A stretch of DNA of 64,000 nucleotides from Trichosphaerium sp. ATCC 40318 (taxonomy: Eukaryota > Discosea > Flabellinia > Trichosidae), in contig JALMLS010000612.1 in NCBI GenBank assembly GCA_038496445.1, forward strand, positions 1 to 64,000. Direction: 5' to 3'. The notes under the pieces were generated by a model. It had not been told where the DNA came from, did no database searches, and saw only the letters and a program-made list of their open reading frames with translations. The position numbers and the translations under genes were made by a program. This document shows positions 35,444 through 48,003 of this stretch, one piece after another (within the stretch, counting starts at the first letter, position 1; the number at the start of each line of letters is the position of its first letter).

Positions 35444-37895
35444 TTATTCGACTTGTATGGCTCGTATTGTACAATAACGAGGAGACATTATATTCGCATC
35501 TAAATCATCACCAGTTTGATTACTATTCAATAGAGGCACTAAATCTATAGCTCGAGGTTGTCCGGAGCTGATATTTTCCACTAAATCTTTAATATCTCCT
35601 CGCCACCAGTACGGAACCTGAACAACATCTATACCGTACTGCTTACATATAGATAACTTTTCTATATCTCTTGCTTCAAATATAGTTGTAGGCAATGTGT
35701 TGGAGGTGACCTCATGGTAATGGTGCTCACCTTAGCACAACGTTAGAACCGAGGTTGAAAATAAACCAAAAGCACCTTGATATTCAAAGGCAATATTGTG
35801 CTCAGGTAAAAACACGTCTACTGTTATTTCTTGACCTGTGGATGGATGCCCACAAATAGAATGTTCCTCTAAGATTTGCGCCTGAGGTAGCCACGCTCGG
35901 ATCATTCCAACCAAAAATCTGTACACAAATGAGATTTGAAAACGAGTAATGTGGATACCTTTGGCTTGATTTTTTTGAGCGCAGATTGAAGTGAGATGAC
36001 TGCCACTTGTATTTTGGGTACATCATCTGTAATGCTTTTGGCATACGACTATACATTGATGTACCGCCATAAGATTGCATTTGGTCCTGTGAGACTCGAT
36101 ACCTACAAACAACAATTAGCAAAGTAATGCCTTATTTACCTTTTGACGCTTTTGTACCACTGACTTGGAGCAGATATTTGAAGCTTATCGCTAACCCTGT
36201 TCAAAAAACTCATTTGATTCCTCTTTTTTAGCCAATATCCATACGGGATATTATTACTAAATGACAACCTTTAATTACGTCAGAAGATTATTATAGACAT
36301 AACAGAAAAGTTTTCAATTGTTACTAACCCTGTCCAATCGTATTGTGGGAACACTGACTTGAGTGCCTTTGCTAGGTCATTACTGTACCTATTATTTTGT
36401 CAAATAAAAAATACATAGAGTAGCTAGAAACGACATACCTTGTCAATAGTGAAGCGCCGCCCTTAGAAATGACATCTTTTACTAAAACATTCCGAAAATC
36501 GGTCACTGTTTTTATTGCTAGTCTTTCAGCGATATCATGAAACCTCATAAGTTGATTGTATTTGCTCAACCAATATCCATCAGGAACAGACCTACAATAG
36601 ATTATTACATTCAAAAAACAGGTGATTTTCATTTAAAAAAAATCTTACATTCTTGGCCATTCTCTATCAGGATATAACGCCTTGAGTGCCAGACGAACTG
36701 AATTTTTGTACATTCTGTAAAATTAGTTAAAAGGACATTTCTATATGTAGTGGACTTTCGTGTAAATTAAGTAACCATTCATTTGAAAAACAGAAAAAAA
36801 GGAGAATTCTCTTGGCTATCTCATTTGACAATTTGTGAAAATAATCGTGCCTATCAACAAAATTCCTTACACCCATCTGAGGGTTTAATGTACATATAGA
36901 AACACCGTGCCAATCGTCCAGTGTCTTAAAACCTTTGACTTTCGCAATAGCATTCATTTTTCCTCTTTGGTTATCTTCAGACCGCCAAAACTTGTAAGGT
37001 TTGTACCTACAATAAAATTACAAACAATCACGTGATATATTGTGTATCTAGAAAAAAAAATAGAAAAAATTGAGATGCGTACTTGAAAGACCACGTGTCA
37101 AAATCATAACGTGGATACATTGAAGTAACAGACTTGAACACAGACTTTGTGTACCTAAAATAATGTAAGTGAAAAAAAAACAATCTACAAAAATAGATTT
37201 GCTTACTTTCTCATTTTGTTGCCACCAAAACGAATAAAATACGATCTTTTGACATTATACCAGTCATCCATAGTCTTGTAACCCAGTGCTTGACCAATTT
37301 TTTCAAACGTACGTTTGTCTTCACTTAATACAAGAGTTAATAAAAAGAATACTATGTATGCACGTGCACTGCCGCTTTGGTCTTTGAAGTACTAGTGGCA
37401 TTGTGCACTTTGCCCTTATCTCTGAAAGTAGCTGAGTAACAGAATCTACAACGTGAAACAGTATTACCTATTGCTAGTGTACGCTCTCTTGCGTTCTGCG
37501 CGTTCTCTAGCGCTATGGAGCTGTTTTAGCTTAACGAACTTGTTCGCATTAAACTGATAGTCGGGATATGCATGATTTAGCGCTTTTCTTAGCGAACTAC
37601 CGAATTCCCTGTTAAAAAGGCTAAATAATTTCGAACTAGTACAAAACTGTTTCTATAGCTCATACTTTACCACAAATGAAGCTCCTGCATCAATTGCGCG
37701 CTCAGCAGATACTAAATACCAATCGTGGCGCACTTTTACATCTAAACGCTCGCCAACTTCGTTAAACCGCTCGCGTTGATTTTTCCTACTCTTCCAATAC
37801 CCTCTACAAGCTGTTTACTTGATTTTATCTTCAACCACCGCTACGTGCCTTGGTTTACGCAGTAACTTTGTCTTACAAGCCAAACACACATTCAT
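35444..37895 (-). CDS. GYW/DWY-repeat protein with C-terminal PD-(D/E)XK-like nuclease domain (paralogue B)
   Basis: Same architecture as the gene at 19.7 kb. Five to six units are visible: GYWKSRKNQRERF, RHDWYLV, YPDYQFNANKF, MDDWYNV, YPRYDFDTWSF, KFWRSEDNQRGKM, LDDWHGV, DGYWLSKYNQLMRF, FPQYDW, YGYWLKKRNQ. A terminal domain follows with YRVSQDQMQSYGG, YPKYKWQSSHF, VDVFLPEHNIAFEYQG, HHYHE, EARDIEKLSICKQYGI and VQVPYWWRGDI. Stop at 35444-35446. The proposed first exon (ATG at 37893-37895, GTAAGA donor) is tentative. The YRV.KDQ/YRVSQDQ transition and the nuclease block align closely between the two paralogues. Confidence 0.7.
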
Positions 37896-38152
37896 ACAAC
37901 GACCATTTTGGTTTTTAGTTTGCAGTTTAGTCAACAACCCAAAACTTTCCTTTTTTTTTATTATTCAGGTTCAGACACGGGATGCTGTACGCGCTCGTTG
38001 TTGGTTCTGTTCCACTGTTTTCCGTCAGAGAAAAAAATACGTAGTAGTCTAACTTTGGTTGTGATTCATTGGTTTTTAGTGTTGGTGGTTAATAGACAAT
38101 GCGACAGGCTTTTGGACAGAGGCAGATCTTTTTTATTTTCGTTTTAGTTTCA

Positions 38153-38887
38153 CTAACGCGTCAAAAACTGCAGTGTCATTTTCTTGTCTCTGTGACGCTT
38201 GCGTACACCGTTTCGAGCCCTCAGATTTGAACAGATATTTCCATTAAGAAAGGGCACATAACGCTCTATTTTAGATGATAGAACCATAGATTTCGTTGTC
38301 ATTGATGTGTCGTAGTGAAGTATTAGAGGATCGCTCCCTGATATATCACTCAAGCTTGCTATGAATTGTTTGAAATCATTCAAGCTTTCATTAAACGCCG
38401 AACCACGTGTTCGTTTTGCTAATAGAATAGTAAGCATCCATAAACAGAACGAAATGAAAAAAAAAAAATTGTGTTACCACACAACGCGTACCTTTGCTTC
38501 TCTTGCTGCCTATCTGCCAAAATGTAAAGATTGGTGTATCGCTAATGAGATACTTGGGCCGTAGTCTGGCCTATAAATCGTAGAGTTAGAGTTTTACCGG
38601 CCAGTGAGCAGTCTCATTGAGAGTTTGATTGTTTTCGTACTTGTTTGTCCAATTTGAAGTGTAATAGATACTTGTAGAGCTCTGGTTCACCGGACATTTT
38701 TTAGTAGTCTTTGCCTGTTGCTTTGGTTGTCTGAAAATAAAAAAAAAAATCAAATAAAACTGCACAAAATAGCCAATACAAATGTGAGCAAGGTTGCTTA
38801 TCACTTGCCAGTAAATGTTACTGCAAACAATACAAAAAAGATAAACTGCACTAGGATTCTATCAAAAACAAAACAATCAAGGCACAT
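38153..38887 (-). CDS. Type II membrane or secreted protein, unrecognised
   Basis: The ATG at 38887 opens MCLDCFVFDRILVQFIFFVL followed by a hydrophobic stretch, an N-terminal signal or anchor. An intron with a GTGATA donor leads to an Asn/Thr-rich, glycosylatable region (NQSS, NWTN, NNQT, NETA). A GTAAAA intron leads to PKYLISDTPIFTFWQIGSK, and a GTACGC intron to the last exon (KRTRGSAFNESLNDFKQFIA, SDPLILHYDTSMTT, RKRHRDKK). Sequons and topology point to the secretory pathway. The last exon loosely recalls a sulfotransferase or glycosyltransferase C-terminus but lacks a motif I can name. Adjacent to DUF1499 and Fringe-like genes. Confidence 0.5.
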
Positions 38888-39366
38888 TTAATTGTGAGGG
38901 TAAGCTAGCGCTGCGTAATATTTGTTCGTAAAAATAAAAAAGCAAAATTGAAAGTACTAAACATGTGTCAATGACAGTGAAAAACACGTGTCACAACCTT
39001 AGCCTTGCAAAAAAAGTCGAAAAAAAAATGAAAAAAAAAAAAGACAAAGTTTTTTGAGTTTTCTTGTGCAGTTTTCTTTATTTGCCCGGTGGATAATCTC
39101 TTGTGGAGAGCTATGCAAGGCTCTTACAATGCAATTGCGTGACTGTGCATTTTCACATACAAACCATTCTATTCGGTAGTGTTTAAACTTAACAACTATA
39201 TTGGAATGGCGTGCAGTTCTTGTTGATGTCGACATACAATAGAAAACAGTGTTCAATAAAAGTATGTCGCTCATACAAGAAGTCATGTTCGAAAAATAAA
39301 AAAAAGTTTTCAGCGGAGATAGAAAAAATAACGCACATGTCAATTGTCACATTTAATTGATGATAT
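38888..39366. other. Gap with a doubtful minus-strand ORF (about 38999-39343)
   Basis: A minus-strand frame with an internal ATG at about 39286 (MTSCMSDILLLNTVFYC...) could encode a small protein. It ends in a poly-Phe run produced by poly-T, typical of chance reading of AT-rich DNA. Nothing else recognised. Confidence 0.25.
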
Positions 39367-40062
39367 TTATTTACTTGTAGCACTATTTATACGTCCCCAC
39401 AACACCTTAATCCTACGCGCGTTAGCGCCAAGATCAGATCTACCAACTCGACTAGCTGAACGCGCATCAACGCGACAAACGCCTGCAATAACGAATCAGC
39501 ATTTATTTACTAAAAAATAAGCATCGCACGTGGCGATGTGTTTCAAACCTACAAAAAAAAAAGCGCATAAACAAAATAGGTACCTGGGCTAGTCTCTTTA
39601 ACTTGTACCACAGTGTCATCTGTAAATTTAAAAAAGGAGGTCACAGCAGTAAAGTAGGCAGTGTGTTTATCTTCTTGAGCTGATTCAAGCGTCCATTTTT
39701 CCTTGGGCGTTGATTGTTTTATTGCTTGCAGTACAGCTAAAAATCAGTTAATGTATGCGTACAGCGAGAGGAAAAGGAGTATTTGTGTGCGTTTAGGGTT
39801 GTTTTCTATGCTTGTTAACAATACGGTACGCACCATTGAATACAGCATCTGCAGAGCCTTTTACGAACAGTGGCGCCAGTTCTGGGTGTTTTTTCTTCTG
39901 TAGCATAACGTTTTTGGCTGGAAACGACTTATTTTTATGTGGAAACGCGATAGGCGCGTCAGGGCATGTCGTAACGTCATTTATAATAATCATATTGCTT
40001 CTGAGTATAACTAATGCTAGTACAACTACAAGCATCGCAAAGCCATACATGAACCATTCCAT
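39367..40062 (-). CDS. DUF1499 family protein with N-terminal membrane anchor
   Basis: The ATG at 40062 opens MEWFMYGFAMLVVVLALVIL, a signal anchor. Then come CPDAPIAFPHKN, a GTACGC intron, AVLQAIKQSTPKEKWTLESA, TAYFTAVTSFFKFTDDTVVQV, another intron and VDARSASRVGRSDLGANARR. The TDD.V and R(S)ASR.G.SDLG.N..RI blocks are the DUF1499 signature. The family occurs in bacteria and in algae and protists, where some members are membrane-associated; its biochemical role is unknown. Stop at 39367-39369. Confidence 0.8.
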
Positions 40063-40326
40063 CACTAAATATATTGAATGCTGACCTTTAAACAAAACGT
40101 GAGTCTGTTTGACGAACTGACAAGTACGGTCTTTGTGGTTAAAAATCTGTTGATTCCCAAAAATAATGTGAAAGTTCACTCACCGTGCCACAGATTTCAG
40201 CCAGTCGAGTTGTAAAATAGGTTGATACCTTGAACAGCAATCACATACAACACCATTTTACAATGGTAAGTGCAGTTGGTTTACGTAATTGACTTTCAAA
40301 GACATCAGCAAAAAAGGGTAAAACAA

Positions 40327-40458
40327 TCATTGTTCCTTTTTCTCCTCATCAAGTTTATCTAATCGACGCTTTGTATCACGACCAAATATGAATATATTTT
40401 GTTGTTGTTGTGGCGTTGAAGTTATAAGAGATAAGGAAAAAGCAGACGATAAGATCAT
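40327..40458 (-). CDS. Small ORF, 43 residues, possible micro-protein
   Basis: MILSSAFSLSLITSTPQQQQ continues into NIFIFGRDTKRRLDKLDEEKKEQ. The N-terminal half is amphipathic and signal- or presequence-like; the C-terminal half is charged and helical. No family recognised. It may be the last exon of a larger gene whose other exons I could not place. Confidence 0.35.
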   Translation of the reverse strand: MILSSAFSLSLITSTPQQQQNIFIFGRDTKRRLDKLDEEKKEQ

Positions 40459-41106
40459 CTTGACAAACAAAAAAACACGGTTAAGGGTAAGTTGTAATCA
40501 CGTGATACTCTTTTTGAGGTTCTTTTTCCTCGCTTTGTACTTTGTGTAGTAAATTTTTACAAGGAAATTGACGCCGAAGATGACGCTTATATGAAGTCTC
40601 ACAGGACAATGGAAACGTCTTCCGAAGATAAAGTTTGCTGGTAATTCTTTTTTTGTAATTCTTTTTCTTTTTCTTTTTTTTTTCAAAATTTCGCACGCAA
40701 ACGTTCTCTCTCTTCACGTGCTATGCCTTTTAATGCTGAAATAATTTTCTTAGTGTTTTTTTGTATTAAAAGGTACACTGTAGGTTACGTAAGCTACCAG
40801 TGGACGTCCAGCATGTTGTGTTCAATGTCGATAAGGAAGTACGCAAAAACAACCAAAAAAAAAAAACGTTTTCAGTCTCAAATTGCCAAAAGATATTCGA
40901 AATTCCTGGCGAGATCACGTGTGTAGTGATTTTTTGAGTCGGTCGTCGTTTTTTAACTACGTCACAACGCTGTTTGATTTATTTCTTTGCGAAATATAAC
41001 GAGCGTATTGTACAATCAAATCTTTAGCGTGACACAAAAACTTGTACAAAAATCACGTGACCCTTTTTTTTTTTTTTGATTTTTTGGAGCGTTTTCTGAA
41101 ACCCTC
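40459..41106. other. Gap with several short ORFs and CACGTG palindromes
   Basis: Minus-strand frames at 40481-40717 and a plus-strand frame at 40723-40926 (MPFNAEIIFLVFFCIKR...) are each under 80 codons. CACGTG occurs near 40498, 40715, 40914 and 41053. The upstream exon of the YwqK-repeat gene should lie here but was not identified. Confidence 0.3.
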
Positions 41107-41754
41107 TTTTAGATTTTCCTTAAATGGCCTGTCTTATGTTCAGAGACTGCTCAATCATCTCGTTTTATAAACAGCTTTGATACATACGAGAAATTTGGTC
41201 TATGGAAGCGGTTCAAAGGAGATTTACTGATAGAATCACAGTGGTTTAATGGAAACAGAAAAGAAGGAGAAAGAAGAGAATGGGATGAAAACGGATGCTT
41301 GAAGGTCATTGAAAATTACGTAGGGAATAAACGTGAAGGTATTCAGAAGAAATATCACGAGAACGGACAGATGGAGACACATTGTTCTTTCAAGAAAGGA
41401 AAAATGCATGGATCTTTCAAGCAATGGTCAGAAGGAGGTCAGTTATTATGCCAATGCTCTTATAATGGTGGACTAAGAGATGGTGAGTATACAGAGTGGT
41501 ATGACGCACATATAACAAAAGCACCTGAGAAACCATCATTGTCTTCGTCTTCTATTGATGATAGCATTTCTGTTTCTGTTTTTTCTGATGAAGAGTCTTT
41601 CGCAACTATCATGACTGAGAGTGCATACCCTATGCAGATTAAGAAACGTGTATTTTATGTATATGGTATGAAAGAAGGTGAAGGAGAGTACTTTTTACCA
41701 AACGGAGAATTAGAAAAGCGTGTCATGTACAAACACAATGACGTTGTCATGTAA
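41107..41754 (+). CDS. YwqK/MORN-variant repeat protein, 5' end unresolved
   Basis: The open frame starts after a plausible acceptor (CTCTTTTAG) near 41106 with FLKWPVLCSETAQSSRFINS, which resembles the post-F-box stretch of the gene at 58778-60052. Repeats of about 22-24 residues follow: N..REG.RREW, ENGCLKVIENYVGNKREGIQ, ENGQMETHCSFKKGKMHGSF, EGGQLLCQCSYNGGLRDGEY. They are broken by a Ser/acidic insert (SLSSSSIDDSISVSVFSDEE) and end in YGMKEGEGEYFLPNGELEKR. Such repeats form beta-hairpin solenoids and are common in protists and giant viruses. Partner unknown. The ATG exon is missing. Confidence 0.7.
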
Positions 41755-41843
41755 AAAAAAAAAAAAAAAAGGAATTCTTTCAGATAATAATATGTAACTA
41801 TCCAGTTTATTTATTTACAATCAATAACACTTTATGACAAGTT

Positions 41844-44800
41844 TCAGCTTGTAGTTTCTGATACTTCACCATTAACGTCTGTTTTTGTTTCTACCATGTC
41901 ACTCTTGTTATCAACATCATTAGTATTCCCACCCTCGTTTGTCTCACCACCAGCATCCTTACCGCCTTCATTAGTTTTAGAGTTATTACTACTTTCCTCA
42001 TTTGCGTCTACACCGTTAGTAGAGTCATCAAGCTTTACTTGGGGTTGGACATCAGAAACAATGGTTTCATCTCCACTTTTATTTCCATTCACGGTTGTCG
42101 TTGTTTCGGCATCCTTTGCTCCTTCTTCATCATTGCTTTCCTTACCCCAAGAACGTGGTATTTCAGGTGGTTTTGTAAGTACAACAGTCCTTGGTCTCGA
42201 TTTCAATTTAGGCGAAGAATTAATTAGCGTATTGCCTTCAATAACAGGTGCGTGAGTCACTTCTTTGCCATCAACATCACCGTTTACTGATATCTCAGAC
42301 TTACTCGCAGGCGGTTTACCTTCTAGAGTACATATTTTGTCTTTGAGGGCAGCATTTGTAGCCTCCATAACAGTAAGACGCGCTTCAAGATCATTAAGCT
42401 TTTTTTTCATTTCTGTCGCTCTGTTGGTTTGACGCATATACTTGCTCAGTAGGTTCTTATCGTGTCGTAAAAAGTATGAGGACCACACCTCCAGTACAAG
42501 TAGGGAAGTGTTTGGTATTATAGCCACAGGAGCAGGAGATACACTAGTCAGAAAATAAACAAAGTTATAGAGAACATTTTTGATTTGTTTCTTCAAAAAC
42601 ATCACGTGATTTACAACAAAAATTTTGGTGTAGGACACAAAAAAAAATATGGCAAAGGTTTCTCGCAAGAAACCTAGGAGAAGATTTGAAAAAAAAAACC
42701 GCCGTACAAAGCATTATTGCGAAGATTGGAGTCTTTAACAGGAGGGCTGTACATCGGGTTCTTGAACCTATAGCGGTGAGATAATGTGCTACTTTAAGCA
42801 AAGAGAAATATGACATACCTTTGAAAACCGCTTTTTCTGTGTAGGTACGTCCAAAGTGAATTTGTGTATTCACGCACCTATTTTGAAATTAAGCTTTTTT
42901 TGCACTGGTGGGAAAACTGTTGTACAGCTTACCTGACAGATAGAACGCTCTTTGGCGTTATTTACAAGGAATGTACCGAATCGCAAACAATGTGCTTCAT
43001 CAATGATAGCTATCAAAAATGTCTCATTAAACTCAAAAGCAGCTGGGAACTGTTTCATAAGCTACCATAAAAATTAGATTGTGAAGAACCAACTGGGTGT
43101 AATTTGACAACACTCAAGTCGTACTTGATGGACACAGTCTAAAAATTGCAAGAAAACAGGAGATTCTTCAGTATCATCAGCACGACCATTATGACCTACA
43201 AACCAAAAAAAGACAATGAGTAAACTGTTTCTAGTTTTTTGTTTTTTGTCGTACCAAGCCTGTTTCTAAACTTGTGACCAATTGTTATCCACTCCTTTTC
43301 TACTAGTATACAAAACCCTGTGATTGACCTGAAAAAACCTTAGCAAAGCAAACAATAGCAAACCACAAAGCCAATGAGTACCGATAAAAAGGGTCAAGCA
43401 TCAACATTGTTAAAGAGCACGTCTGAGATGTACGGTCCCAACCATCGCTACAATGTACCAAAACCGATACAGTATCAGAAAGTAAACGACATGCAACAAC
43501 TGCGCTGTCAAGCACCCTAAAAGAATATCAATGATTTATTTATTGTAAACAGAAAAAAACGACGTACATTTTTACATGTGAGAGCCACGCAGAGTTTTCT
43601 ACTTTAGTGTACCACGTCGCGTCATTTCCTTTCAAACCGTCTTCAACAGCTGCACGCATATCTGAAAGGCTATTTCGCATAACGTGAATATTTTGGATAC
43701 CTTCAAACGAGTGTTATTAAAGATACTATGCACTTGTTCACTAGATAAAAAAGTCGTACCTTGAAATAACAGTTTAATGTTTTTGTAATTGCTCGAAGAC
43801 TCATAGCCTGATCCCATTGCTTGATTCGCCATTGCATTCACACTTGCTCGTCTATCAGTACGCGATCGAATAGTGTCATATATAATATATGTGATATAGA
43901 AGAGGTTACGCACCGTGGTCTACTATCAAGGACAAACAGAGGTTTTGTTGTATTTTTATTAGCACTCCAAATGCAACTGTCATAAAATCCTTAGCAGTTA
44001 CGACACTAATCGATTTGGTACCTTAACATAAATTCATCTTCTGTAGATCTCTTATTTGAAACACCCACTCGAGGTTGACTACTCCTACACAAGGCAGCCT
44101 AAACAGAATTTAGCAAATATCCAATTGTTTAAGCTTTGGTTTACCTTCGTCTTTGGATGGATCCAACTCAAAATAGGCGCCCTTCCTTTCGTTCTAAAAG
44201 CCACTCCTTTGCCAAAACTTGCATCCCCAACTGTGCTTGGAATGAATAGTATTTGAGGATACGTCTACAAAAAAAACTGTTAAGAAAGGATAATTTTCTC
44301 GTGTTTTCAAAACAAACTAACTTTACAAGTAGTGAAACCTTCGTTTATATTTGTTTTTCGCCATTTCTTGTCGTTATAAACACCAATACGCGTGTACTCC
44401 CTTTAAAATAATAAGCACGTGGTTCATCCACTAAGAAGTAAAAAAACACGTACTTTTCGATATCGTAAATGCTCCATCCATCAATGTTTACATTACAATC
44501 ACTCCTTAGCGTCGTTTGTGTATTTGAAGTCTCTACAATACTAATTTTTAGAAAATGTCACTATGTATCACGTGATTGAAATACCCATTGTTGTTGAATG
44601 CTTCCACTTTGGTCTGAAAAAATAAGCAAACGTTGTTCTTGGGTCAACTGGAACTGACAAAGATACAATTCGGTCCTGAAATAATTTTAGCACGCTAGTG
44701 ACTCCATAAGTTGTACTGCACCTTCAAGCTATTCCTTTGTTTATCACCTGTGCACATCAACCTAAAACTTGGCCTAAAATCCTTGCGATGAACAATAAGA

Positions 44801-45663
44801 CCTGTGGAAGTCTAGGATAGAGTTAATAACCAAAAAATAGCCATCTTTTGGTTGTACCCTCTCTACTTTTGCCACCATACCATGTTGTACCAAACTATAC
44901 TCTTTGGCTTGTGCTTGACGATTATGTACAATAAAAACAAGTTTGTAATTCGTAGCAAACAAGGTGCCTAACGCCGTCAGTCAATCTGTAAAACGGCCAG
45001 AATAATATTGAAAAAAAAAGTAAAATTACCAATCTCACGACGTCCAAAAATATACTTTACGTACCTAGAACGCCTGGAGGTTTCGTGTAATATGATATAC
45101 CATGCTCCCAGAAAACGACTTTTTCACCTATTCGTGTGAGATGTATAGAGGAAAACGAGAAAAAAAATCAAAGATTTTTAGGTCCGTTGATTAAAATGTC
45201 ACATTTTGTCTGTTTTTTATGTTACCTTGTAACATGACATTCTTTGGCGTTACCAGTTGGCTGTAATAGTCCGCTTCTCTATTTTCGAGGCGCGTGTGCG
45301 CGTTTGGCTTTGGTTGTGTATTAGCTCTTGTTCCCTTTGGAGAGAATATAATCTTATGGCCTTTTACGCGTTTTAGTGTCATTTGTTATTTAAAATGATA
45401 CACACGCACCTGAAACGAGTACTTCGTGGTCAGAAACACGATAAACATCATTTCCTAGCGGTGTGCCAAACCGTCTGCCAACAGGAAGCTCATTTAAAGA
45501 GAATAATATTTTACCAGAGTCTGGCTTGTCTGCATCTGCTACTTCAGCGCCCTGTATACTTTAAACACAATTATACGCGTATACGAAAATTTCATACCCT
45601 ATTCGCAAGCTGTTGTGCGTCAGCGAACAGCAGATGCTCATTTTCTTTGGTTACATCAGCCAT
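41844..45663 (-). CDS. Myotubularin-family phosphoinositide 3-phosphatase
   Basis: Removes the 3-phosphate of PI3P or PI(3,5)P2 on endosomal membranes. The ATG at 45663 gives [26 protein letters not shown] domain follows ([28 protein letters not shown]). The catalytic domain holds [20 protein letters not shown], an intact C-S-D-G-W-D-R loop, so an active enzyme is predicted. Then [26 protein letters not shown] and FGTFLVNN. The C-terminal part ([25 protein letters not shown]) leads to a coiled coil and a Ser/Asp/Asn-rich acidic tail. Many short introns. The join across 42686-42550 (GTACGG to CTAG) connects the tail. One symmetric phase-1 exon near 45190-45360 could be optional. Confidence 0.88.
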
Positions 45664-45928
45664 CCGCAGTTGTGGATTGTTTAGGACGGCTGGAACAGAT
45701 TTGACTGTAGGAATCGTTTACCAACTTCATTCAAAATTTGTTGTTTTTATTTTCTACTGAACATTGATTTTCTTTTTTCTTTGGTCACTTTTTGAGTGGT
45801 ATAATGTTACAAAGGGTTAAGTAATTATTTACATTTTACATTTTCTGGGTTTCCGTACTCCACTCTTTTCTACAACCGCTCATTTTTGCAAATTTTATCC
45901 GATTTTCTAGGTGAAGAAAAAAGCCAAA

Positions 45929-48003
45929 CTACAGTTGAGATAAACTTTTTTGAAGCATCTTGATTCTTGGGTTGATGGCATTGTAATCAATACCAACTTC
46001 TTTTTCACTTGTAGCTATCAAGTTTATATAATTTGCAGGAAAGTAACCCATCTTGCCCTAATCAAGGTGTTAACCAAATAATACAAACAACAAAACGAAG
46101 AAACAGATTTTGGATTCTAGTGTCTTTCAAATTGAATAAAAAAAACGTACGTCACAATCTCCGTACCACCAACCATCACTATTAGTCTAAAAATATCACG
46201 TGAGAAAAAAAAATTATCACGTGGTTCAACATTTAAAACAAAAAGTGTATTACCTGCATGATCGTCACAATGTCGCCAACAGAAAGGTTCATCTCCTCAC
46301 TGCTTCGAGCAGTGTAATCCCATAATACTTTACCCTGTGACAAGTGATTACCAGAACCCTGTAAAGAATCGTAAGGCAAAAGTTTAGGTCAGGAAACAAA
46401 ATAGTACAATTGTAAATGTTCGTCGTTTCATTCTATTGGACTGTTGTCTTCTTATTGCAATAGTATTTATATTACCAGTAGAAGCAGCTTTTATGGTATT
46501 CTCCACTTTGGTAATTTCAGCCTTTTTATAAAGGGCGTCCCTCATTTGTTGTTTTTCTTTCTCTAATCTTTTAAATAATTCTAATTTACGCCTAAAACAA
46601 CACTCATTACTACCCAATCCAATGTTTTAATACAAAAGGCAAAGGATCTAAACGTACCTTTCACTTTCAGTTTCAGCCTTGTCTGCTTCGAGTTTAGCTT
46701 TTTCGGCCTCAACTTGAGCCTCAAACAGCTTTCTTTGTTCTTCAAGAGCCTATAACAACAAGTTCAATCAACAAAAATTCCTATGAGGAATAGTTGCAAA
46801 ACCAACAAAAAAAAAAATCGTACGCGTTTCTCTTCGAGTAGTTGACGCTGAGCAATTTCTATTTGAGTGTTCTAAACACCGCGTTATTCAGTAAAAAATT
46901 ATTGCTCCTCAAGAAATTTTTTGTTCTGTTTGGGTGGCGTACCACTCGAGTTAGAGCGATTTTACGATGTGAGCTGCCATCCACTGATTGCGCTCGTTTT
47001 TTCCCTTTTGTTTTAAAGAAGTTGAGATCAAATCGTCTGGATCTCTCTTTGCGTGGTTTTTTATAAGTTGATGTTGATGATATTCCTTCCTCTGCTTCTC
47101 GTTCCTTTCTTATCTGTTCTGCCCTTTACGGAGTGTCAGTGCCTCTTGATGTTGTGATCTTAGTAAACAAAACGCACCTCTTCGCCATAGAAACTGTAAC
47201 ACTGCCAGTTTCTGTAGTGTCACCTCGTGGCGTTGCGCCAGCAGTTTCTAAAAACTTCGTGAGCAAAAGTATAAAAAAAATTGAGTTCTAAATCAGTTCA
47301 TACGCGCTCTCGAAAGCTGTCTCTCTCTCTTTAATCTTTCGGCACGTTCTCTAAATTCCGTTACGCTAGTAAAAAAAACCTCGCTACGTACTTCCAGGAT
47401 TCTTTCTTGGGCGAATCGGCATTATACGTCAACCTTGATCGCGCTGAAACACTCTAAAAAAAATTTGTAAACATTTACGTAAAAAAATTAAATTCATAAC
47501 ACCATCTACACAGGCATAGCGTTTAAGAACAGAACTCAATGGAGTCCGGAGAATCAGATAATGCGCCTTACCTTTGAGTGAAGTGATAACGATCTACCAC
47601 TCTTCTTTGTCCTCTTTTTAGATTTCTTCTCCTTCTCTGTCTTGAGGAAGCTCGTAATCTTTGAACTGCTCACGGATCTCTTACGTTGATGAGTACGCCT
47701 TGCTTCAGTCTTGGACATTGGTTTTCTTGTCGGTAAGTTCGCGTTACTGTTAGAGCGTTGGTTAAGCTTTCGTTTATTTGTTTGCGTCAACTCTTCATTT
47801 TTCGGTTTTTCAGAGTCTCCTTCAACACGTGTTGTAGTATTCTCAACGGTAACCTCAAGGTCTGGAATTTCCACTTTAACTGGCGCTTCCTCGACTTCTT
47901 CGTCTTGCGGGTTAGTTTGGCCCTCTTCGTCTTTAGTAGCATCTACTTTATTATTGTACTTGGTTATATCCTTCCAAAACGCTAATTTTGATCGCACGGA
48001 CAT
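45929..48003 (-). CDS. Coiled-coil protein with C-terminal SH3 domain
   Basis: N-terminal about 145 residues: acidic stretch (DEEGQTNPQDEEVEEAP), then basic Ser/Arg/Lys-rich (TEARRTHQRKRSVSSSKITS). The middle exons encode long Glu/Lys/Arg/Ala helices (EKEKQQMRDALYKKAE, ALEEQRKLFEAQVEAEKAK), a likely coiled coil. The last exons give an SH3 domain: KVLWDYTARSSEEMNLSVGD, DGWWYGD, MGYFPANYINLI. ALYDY-, WW- and PANY-equivalent residues are all present. Likely a cytoskeletal or endocytic adaptor. It diverges from MTR3, 323 bp between starts. Some exon borders in 46.8-47.5 kb are approximate. Confidence 0.75.

Noticed and set aside
45191-45382. Myotubularin start at the ATG at 45382
   Set aside because: An upstream exon starting at 45663 joins in phase; the ATG at 45382 falls within an intron just before the symmetric exon.
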